DNA of 37,820 nt from Mesorhizobium temperatum. Lineage in GTDB: Bacteria > Pseudomonadota > Alphaproteobacteria > Rhizobiales > Rhizobiaceae. Positions 33,175 through 37,820 of this stretch are shown in pieces. The translations under genes and the position numbers were made by a program. Positions within the stretch are counted from its first letter, which is position 1. Each line of letters opens with the position of its first letter. Location: contig NZ_NPKJ01000039.1 of NCBI RefSeq assembly GCF_002284575.1, positions 1-37,820 of the forward strand, written 5' to 3'. The notes beneath the pieces are model-generated. The model saw nothing but the letters and a program-made list of their open reading frames with translations. It ran no database searches and was not told the origin of the DNA.

Positions 33175-33588
33175 CGGCCTGCCGGGCTTCGCACCCATAT
33201 CCTGGTCTGCGTGGCAGCGGCTACTTTCGGTATTCTGACGATTGAAATCGTTCACGCGCCGATGTTTCTGCAGGAATCCGTGAAGGTCGATCCGATTCGT
33301 GTTGTCGAAGCGGTTACCGCTGGCGTCGCGTTCCTTGCTGCCGGATCGATTTTGTTCTCGAGAGGCGAGATCCACGGGCTGACGACCGGTGCAGGCATGT
33401 GGCTGTCTGGCGCAATTGGCGTGGCGTGCGGGCTCGGTCTGTGGCAGGTGGCGGCGCTCGGCACGCTTTTGGTGCTTGTCGTGGCAGGCCTTCTTTATAG
33501 TTTTGCAGCCAAGTCCGGGATTGGCGAGAACACCGGACAAGGAAAGCCCATGTCGGAAGAAGATGTGTCCAAGCGGCGCAAAGGCTGA
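33130..33588 (+). pseudogene. MgtC/SapB-family membrane protein, N-terminally truncated
   Basis: The family match begins at RHRPAGLRTHILVCVAAATF and continues VVEAVTAGVAFLAAGSILFS and GLTTGAGMWLSGAIGVACGL, with three or four membrane spans. The usual first span and the (E/D)R-x-x-G part before PAGLRTH are missing. The residues before it are simply the antisense of the zinc-ribbon gene. MgtC proteins help survival at low magnesium and in acid; this piece is likely dead, or at most a fusion from GTG 33130. Confidence 0.65.
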
Positions 33589-33754
33589 GGACAAACGTCA
33601 TGGAATTCGCAAGTTGCTATGACCAGAGCGGGACCGTTCTTGCGTCGTCGATCCAGGCGCGAGTTCTGTCGAACAGCTTCAGACCGCGTAAAACCCCCGC
33701 GCAAGCTGGACTCTCGCCCTCAATGGAAGCATTCTCTCTTTCGGGAGAAGGGGC

Positions 33755-34627
33755 GTGGGCAAAGTCCGCCGATATCAGGGTGCCAATCAGGCTGACCGGT
33801 GGCGTAAGCGCGCCGGCAGAAGAATGCCGTCACGGCGTCTCCCGCGACCGCTCTTGGGGCTGATCTTCCTCGGCGTCGCCACGCTTGCCGCAGCAGTCAC
33901 TCAATTCGCGATCCAGAGCACCGCCGGCCAACAGAGCACTGCAGGCCTCCAGAGCACGATTACAAACTGGACAGAACCATTGCTTGGCCCAATGAAAGGC
34001 CGAGCGTCGGTGATCGATGGCGACACGGTCGAGATTGCAGGCCAAAGGATTCGTTTCAACGGCATCGATGCGCCAGAGAGCCGGCAGTACTGCGACGACG
34101 CGAAGGGCTTCGATTATCCATGCGGGCGCCGCGCTGCCCAAGCCTTGGACGAGTTCCTGGCAGCTTCGCGACCACTGCATTGCAGTTTTGTCGACCGTGA
34201 TCGGTACGGGCGTCTTGTCGGGAACTGCAATCGCGCCGACGGCCGAAGCGTTCAGAAATGGCTCGTTGAACAAGGCCTCGCTCTAGATTGGCCTCGCTAT
34301 TCGAACGGGGCATTCGCCGCCGAGCAAGTCTCAGCCAAGGCCGCGCATCGCGGCGTCTGGCAAGGCAGATTCGATCCCCCGTGGGACTGGCGGGCTGCGA
34401 ACGCCGACAAGGTCGAGACGGTCAGCGAGCAATCGACCGGCTTCGGTCTTCTCGGCTCCGGTTGCAACGTCAAAGGCAACATCAGCGTGAACTCGGGTGA
34501 GCATATCTACCATCTGCCTGGCCAAGAGTATTACGACGAGACAGTGATCACGCCGAGCAAAGGCGAGCGCTGGTTCTGCAGCGAGGCCGAGGCGCGCGCG
34601 GCCGGCTGGCGTAAGGCAAGGCGGTAA
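33755..34627 (+). CDS. Thermonuclease (SNase)-like exported nuclease
   Basis: A 290-residue protein, GTG start at 33755 with GGAGAAGGGG just upstream. A basic N-terminus (to about 31) precedes a hydrophobic anchor or signal at about 32-48 (LLGLIFLGVATLAAAVTQF). The SNase fold spans about 80-205: VIDGDTVEIAGQRIRFNGID followed by APES (Arg and Glu of the active site), then DRDRYGRLVGNC (second Arg). A C-terminal segment, GERWFCSEAEARAAGWRKAR, resembles the small Cys-containing tail found in such proteins. It cleaves nucleic acids at or outside the membrane. ATG 33824 is an alternative start. Confidence 0.85.
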   Translation: MGKVRRYQGANQADRWRKRAGRRMPSRRLPRPLLGLIFLGVATLAAAVTQFAIQSTAGQQSTAGLQSTITNWTEPLLGPMKGRASVIDGDTVEIAGQRIRFNGIDAPESRQYCDDAKGFDYPCGRRAAQALDEFLAASRPLHCSFVDRDRYGRLVGNCNRADGRSVQKWLVEQGLALDWPRYSNGAFAAEQVSAKAAHRGVWQGRFDPPWDWRAANADKVETVSEQSTGFGLLGSGCNVKGNISVNSGEHIYHLPGQEYYDETVITPSKGERWFCSEAEARAAGWRKARR

Positions 34628-34744
34628 AGGGTCGACGGGCAGCGTCACGTCGGCAAATATGCCAACGCGTGCGTCGTCTTCAATCCTCATCCCAGAAATC
34701 CTGCAGTGAGGCGTGGCGAAGGTCATCCTCGCCGCGCAGGTGCT

Positions 34745-35389
34745 TCACGCGAGCTTCCCCGGTTTGACCCACTGCGTTGCCGGCCGCTTTGGCATGTTCT
34801 TGGGCGCCGGCCCGGCGTGATCCTGGACGCGCTTCCAAAGCCGCTCCCGCATCTCGCGATTGACGCTGACGAAAGCGCTGCCGACGTATTTGCGGGTCCC
34901 TGGCTCGGCCATCAGCGCGAATGGCGGCTTTCCAGCCTCACGCTCGACGCCGAGCAGTTCAAATTCCCCGACGGTATAGCATTTCGTCTTCAGCCAGTTG
35001 GTCGAAGGGCCGCTGCGATACTTGCTGTCTCGACGCTTGGACACCATTCCCTCAAGGCCGGCCTGATCGACCAGGTGATAGATCGCCTTGGCATCGCCAG
35101 GAAGCGCCTGGCTGAACTGGATGCGGATGTCAGGCGGGATGATGCCGGCAAGGATATCGCGGCGCTCTTGCAGCGCCATGTCGCGCAGGTCGTGGCCGTT
35201 TAGGTGCAGCAGATCGAAGGCGACGAAATAGAGGTCGTGCTGGCGCCGCGTGATGGCCTTGCGCAAAGCCGCGAAATCCGACAGGCCGGCATCAGTGAGC
35301 ACGATGATCTCACCGTCGATGATGGCGCTGTCCGCATAGAGCGATTTCGCTGCTGCGGTCAGGTCGCGGTATTTCGCCGTAGCGCAAGG
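34745..35389 (-). pseudogene. C-terminal fragment of ATP-dependent DNA ligase (LigD type)
   Basis: TAKYRDLTAAAKSLYADSAI, then IDGEIIVLTDAG (motif III), DLYFVAFDLLHLNGHDLRDM, EGMVSKRRDSKYRSG (motif IV) and NWLKTKC (motif V), then the OB-fold to 34745. Motif I and the residues before it are absent; homology starts abruptly at about 35389. The missing front part, ending in EVKFDGY, is at 25776-25925. A frame from GTG at 35302 is open, but without the catalytic lysine it cannot ligate. Confidence 0.85.
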
Positions 35390-35402
35390 GAATCGTAAAA
35401 TC

Positions 35403-35447
35403 GAATTGCAGGAAAACAGCGCCCAAACACCGCAAATCCTGCAATTC
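35403..35447. repeat. Inverted repeat next to the ligase breakpoint
   Basis: GAATTGCAGG (35403-35412) and CCTGCAATTC (35438-35447), perfect 10-bp arms around 25 bases, only about 15 bp beyond the end of ligase homology. It may be a recombination-related site or just a hairpin. Confidence 0.5.
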
Positions 35448-35525
35448 CAAAGCCGTCGTCCGCATTAATCAGGATGTCAGATCAACGGCTTGCGGATAGT
35501 TCACGGCGACTCCATACGTAGGAAC

Positions 35526-35561
35526 AAAAAAGCCCGCCCCACCTTAGAGCGCGACGGGGCG
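35526..35561 (-). terminator. Terminator of the small gene at 35730-35981
   Basis: On the minus strand the stem CGCCCC / GGGGCG (35561-35556, 35540-35535) is followed by GGCTTTTTT. It lies about 170 bp after the stop of the minus-strand gene. Confidence 0.6.
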
Positions 35562-35729
35562 ATCAAGCGTTCACCGAGCGCGGGATGGGTCGGGATTTGC
35601 CCGGTGCGCGGACCGTAAAAAATCATAGGCGACCGACTGCATCGCGTCTACCAACCGGCGGTTGGAAGGATCTACTCGGTAGCCGCTGCTTCATTTGGCG
35701 GCGCCAGTCCGCCTATTAATCCCGGCCGA

Positions 35730-35981
35730 TCAGGACGCTTCCTGCACTTCCTCGACTTGTGGCGTCACCGGTGCAGAATTAATGACGTAGGTGTTCGAGG
35801 TCAGGTCGCTAGTAGATCGGATGATGATGCCGTCGTCTCTTAATCGGGCAAACGTCGCCCTTGCGATACGCAGGGGCTTGCCTTTGGCATCTACGGCGGT
35901 GACTTTGTTCGACCAGGGAACGTGGGTGATGGTGTCAACGCGCTTGAGAAAGCGCTTTTCCTTCTCAGTCAACTCGATCAC
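35730..35981 (-). CDS. Small hypothetical protein, 83 aa, predicted general-stress gene
   Basis: Starts MIELTEKEKRFLKRVDTITH. GGAGG lies about eight bases upstream, and a perfect EcfG promoter ends about 43 bases upstream. The middle, PLRIARATFARLRDDGIIIR, resembles a winged-helix fragment; the tail is acidic. Possibly a small DNA-binding stress protein; unproven. Confidence 0.68.
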   Translation of the reverse strand: MIELTEKEKRFLKRVDTITHVPWSNKVTAVDAKGKPLRIARATFARLRDDGIIIRSTSDLTSNTYVINSAPVTPQVEEVQEAS

Positions 35982-36023
35982 GCCCGTTCCTCCATATCAT
36001 TGGCAGCGTTTGGTTGGCCGGGT

Positions 36024-36048
36024 AACGCCGATGATGCGACTCCGTTCC
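36024..36048 (-). promoter_or_regulatory. EcfG-type promoter, perfect consensus
   Basis: Minus strand GGAAC (36048-36044), 16 bases, CGTT (36027-36024). The expected transcript start, near 36014, gives a leader of about 33 bases to the ATG at 35981. Confidence 0.75.
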
Positions 36049-36096
36049 AAGGACCCACGCGCCAAACCGGGGTGGGGAGCGAGCGGGTCCGCCGAC

Positions 36097-36262
36097 CATC
36101 CCAGCGGCTGTCTGGAAGCTGAAAAAAGCTCTTCCTCGTCCACCACTCCGGCCATGTAGTTGGCGATATTCGGGACGCAAGTGCTTCATGCTGGTGTTCC
36201 GATTGGGCGTCAATCTTTAAGCGATCGAACACGCGGCCAAGCAGCGCCAGCTGGGATGGAGG
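36097..36262 (-). pseudogene. Small hypothetical gene, copy B, frameshifted
   Basis: DPPSQLALLGRVFDRLKIDA and QSEHQHEALASRI match copy A at 26227-26436. A 1-nt deletion in what was CGAATCATCGCC (now CGAATATCGCC, near 36170) breaks the frame before NYMAGVVDEEELFSASRQPL. The N-terminal start and the final stop are also lost. Both copies in this window are dead by different mutations. Confidence 0.6.
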
Positions 36263-36360
36263 ATCGCATCTTTCCCGACACCATCCGGGACGAAATCCTA
36301 CGCCGCGCCTGGAACATTAGCAGTTACTAACTGCTGTTTGAGCAGTGGGCCTACCCCCGT

Positions 36361-36630
36361 TTAGCCCGCTGCAGATCGGGCAGCAGGCCCGCGCTCGGAG
36401 GAGGGGCGCGGGCTTCTCCTTAGCGGTCCCCGGGGGGGCGTGGCCAAGTACGCGTGCTTCTGGAAGATAGCAATCTTGTCGGGATAGGTAATCCGGATTT
36501 CGCGTCCGCACCCCTCGCACTTGTAATGGGAAACGACCTGAAACCAGCTGCCGTTCTTGATGACGGTGAAGTTGCACTGCGGGCATTGGAAAGTCAGACC
36601 AACAGAGAACAGGCTGGGAGAGAGGGACAT
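36361..36630 (-). CDS. Small zinc-ribbon hypothetical protein, about 89 aa
   Basis: MSLSPSLFSVGLTFQCPQCN then FTVIKNGSWFQVVSHYKCEG and CGREIRITYPDKIAIFQKHA. CPQC and CEGC form a clear zinc ribbon (about residues 16-45). The tail after ATPP is Pro/Arg/Ser-rich and follows a run of seven G, so the original protein may have ended there (about 60 residues) before a frameshift. No clear ribosome-binding site was seen, and starts at 36645 or 36705 are possible. Function unknown. Confidence 0.5.
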   Translation of the reverse strand: MSLSPSLFSVGLTFQCPQCNFTVIKNGSWFQVVSHYKCEGCGREIRITYPDKIAIFQKHAYLATPPRGPLRRSPRPSSERGPAARSAAG

Positions 36631-36670
36631 TGCAGCGCTTCGCATTCTGGAGAGCTTAAAGGCAGCTTGG

Positions 36671-36880
36671 TTAGTCCAGCGTCTCGACGACGAAGGATGC
36701 GGCAATCAAATCGTCGGCATCGATTCTGCCCTTGCCGCCCTCCATGACGGCTGCGACCTTTCGAAAGATCTTCAGTTCATTCTCGGTAATCCGGGCGCCG
36801 CGCATCCTCTTGTTGAGGTCAGTCACGCGCATTCGGAGTGCCCGGGACGCTCCAATCTCACGGTTCGACATGGTGATCAC
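36671..36880 (-). CDS. Small hypothetical protein, 69 aa
   Basis: AAGGAG lies four bases before GTG at 36880 (protein MITMSNREIGASRALRMRVT) and 13 before the ATG at 36871. It is helical and basic in front, with an acidic end, RIDADDLIAASFVVETLD. It lies 65 bp downstream of the DUF1236 gene on the same strand and could be co-transcribed. Function unknown. Confidence 0.6.
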   Translation of the reverse strand: MITMSNREIGASRALRMRVTDLNKRMRGARITENELKIFRKVAAVMEGGKGRIDADDLIAASFVVETLD

Positions 36881-36945
36881 ATTTCTCCTTGCTGGCTTCC
36901 CGCCGCACCTTGCGGCACGGCGGGCTGTCCTCCCAGTCGCTTAGG

Positions 36946-37245
36946 TCACTCGATGATTTTGATAATCTTGCGTGTGCCTGGATCAACGACAACGGTCCGG
37001 TTGTCGACCACCACGTAACGATATTTGACGTCGGGTACTTCATGAAGCTCGACCGTCTCGGGCAGCGCCGAGCCGATATTGAGCTCTACCCCAGGGATCT
37101 TCACCGATGCGAGCGGCTGCTTCTTCACATATTCCCTGATGACCGTCTCCTGCTCGGGCTCGATGATCACGTCCTGAGCGGCAGCGGCGCCGATACCTGC
37201 CAGCAGCAGAAATCCCGCGGCTGCAGTGGAACGATGCATTCTCAT
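36946..37245 (-). CDS. DUF1236-type exported small protein
   Basis: A 99-residue protein, start at 37245 with AAAGGAGG about five bases upstream. A signal peptide covers about 1-23 (MRMHRSTAAAGFLLLAGIGA, then AAAQ). The mature part, EPEQETVIREYVKKQPLASV and RYVVVDNRTVVVDPGTRKII, is the DUF1236 pattern found in rhizobial periplasmic proteins. A GGAAC-N17-GTT promoter lies 60-90 bases upstream, divergent from that of a 30-residue membrane protein. Probably a periplasmic stress protein; biochemical role unknown. Confidence 0.85.
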   Translation of the reverse strand: MRMHRSTAAAGFLLLAGIGAAAAQDVIIEPEQETVIREYVKKQPLASVKIPGVELNIGSALPETVELHEVPDVKYRYVVVDNRTVVVDPGTRKIIKIIE

Positions 37246-37307
37246 AAGTGCCTCCTTTATGTGAGTCTCTTGCGTTGGGACGCATCTTCGTCGCGCCAGG
37301 CTCACCA

Positions 37308-37332
37308 AACATGTGGCAGCCGCAAACGTTCC
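37308..37332 (-). promoter_or_regulatory. EcfG-type promoter of the DUF1236 gene
   Basis: Minus strand GGAAC (37332-37328), 17 bases, GTT (37310-37308). Confidence 0.65.
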
Positions 37333-37422
37333 TCGGCTGGGCTTCGGTCCGACTCCAGACGCCTTGCCGTTGGACCTAAGTCTGACCTGTTGGGCGCAGA
37401 GGGCGAGGATGGGGTGCAGCCC

Positions 37423-37447
37423 GGAACCGCGACTGCCAGCGCTCGTT
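37423..37447 (+). promoter_or_regulatory. EcfG-type promoter, perfect consensus
   Basis: GGAAC (37423-37427), 16 bases, CGTT (37444-37447), 28 bases before the ATG of the 30-residue membrane protein. Together with the site at 37308-37332 it forms a back-to-back pair. Confidence 0.75.
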
Positions 37448-37475
37448 GCTCGCCGTACGTTCACGGGAGGAATCC

Positions 37476-37568
37476 ATGGAGAATAGTGTCCACCAGGCTC
37501 GCTGGTTACTTGCATCGGTCTTCGCTATCTCCATCGCTTTCCTGGCAATTGGGATGGTTGTTAGCTGA
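37476..37568 (+). CDS. Tiny membrane protein, 30 aa, predicted general-stress gene
   Basis: ATG at 37476 with GGGAGG five bases upstream. The protein MENSVHQARWLLASVFAISI then AFLAIGMVVS has a polar 9-residue N-terminus and a single membrane span to the end. A perfect EcfG promoter stands 28 bases upstream. No family is recognised; the strength of both signals argues that it is really made. Confidence 0.65.
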   Translation: MENSVHQARWLLASVFAISIAFLAIGMVVS

Positions 37569-37645
37569 CAACCGGCCGACTTTAACTATGGGACTGAAGA
37601 ACGAATTGATATCTGCGCAGCTACGTCCCTTCCTGCGTTGATAAG

Positions 37646-37681
37646 GGACCACCCGCCATTCCTCGATTTGGCGAGTGGTCC
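37646..37681 (+). terminator. Hairpin after the 30-residue gene
   Basis: GGACCAC / GTGGTCC (37646-37652, 37675-37681), with inner pairing CGCC/GGCG. No long U tract follows, so terminator activity is uncertain. Nothing else is recognised to the end of the window at 37820. Confidence 0.45.
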
Positions 37682-37820
37682 GCAATCACGGCTGACCAAG
37701 TCCGCCCAGGGGAGGCCTGTCAGCGGTTCAAGGCGGCGAGGGGTCGCGTCCCTACAGGTGGTGTAGCTCGGCGGTAGCGAAGCCGCTCGCGAGCGCGCCC
37801 TCGATAGCGCTGTAGCGAGC

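Noticed and set aside
36946..37515. Longer form (189 residues) of the DUF1236 protein
   Set aside because: The signal peptide and AAAGGAGG support the start at 37245, and the extension would cross two promoters and the 30-residue gene.
37750..37820. tRNA D-arm-like GTAGCTCGGCGGTAGC at the window end
   Set aside because: No anticodon arm or acceptor pairing follows; repeated GCGAGC motifs explain the look.
1..37820. CRISPR array or defence system
   Set aside because: No set of regularly spaced direct repeats and no Cas, restriction endonuclease or toxin-antitoxin pair was recognised. The only methyltransferase is a phage-type pseudogene.

Overview
The window looks like an accessory stretch of an alphaproteobacterial genome, most likely Rhizobiales and probably Mesorhizobium-like. 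The grounds are the GC-rich codon use, a DUF768-type protein, an HWE histidine kinase, the remains of a two-domain rhizobial cold-shock protein, a DUF1236 protein, and many GGAAC-N16-CGTT promoters of the EcfG general-stress sigma factor. No rRNA, tRNA or CRISPR array was found.

Layout. 0-4.6 kb: a small unknown gene behind a perfect EcfG-type promoter, a 700-residue HWE histidine kinase, and a sulfotransferase pseudogene. 4.9-14.4 kb: an intact ten-gene hydroxyproline/proline-derivative catabolism locus. It has a ProC-like reductase and a GntR/FCD regulator on the minus strand, then on the plus strand a polar amino acid ABC transporter (binding protein, ATPase, two permeases), a DapA-family lyase/deaminase, a DadA-like FAD oxidoreductase, an aldehyde dehydrogenase and a proline racemase-family enzyme. 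Two identical 19-bp operator-like repeats lie in the divergent promoter region.

14.4-24 kb: a graveyard of mobile and phage-like DNA. It holds scraps of an SDR, an IS91-like transposase, a recombinase and a ParB-like protein, broken copies of a RepA-like ATPase, a dual cold-shock protein, a ParB-methyltransferase and a serine recombinase, and a tandem pair of helix-turn-helix genes. Almost every broken gene carries 1-nt indels, yet a 719-residue S46 peptidase and the whole hydroxyproline locus are intact.

24-37.8 kb: an island of very small genes of unknown function, two decayed copies of one small gene, two complementary pieces of an ATP-dependent DNA ligase, an IS630 element with a second truncated copy, a nucleoside deaminase, a thioredoxin-reductase-like flavoprotein, a membrane protein, a thermonuclease-like exported protein and several zinc-ribbon proteins.

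How it fits together. Eight GGAAC-N17-GTT sites, all with the same spacing, sit just upstream of small or stress-like genes: one at 1.2 kb and seven between 25.9 and 37.5 kb. This suggests that the small genes form a general-stress (PhyR-NepR-EcfG) regulon island. The HWE kinase at 1.7 kb belongs to the kinase superfamily that feeds that pathway. Two further genes, encoding 30- and 33-residue single-span membrane proteins with strong ribosome binding sites, are too short for normal gene calling.
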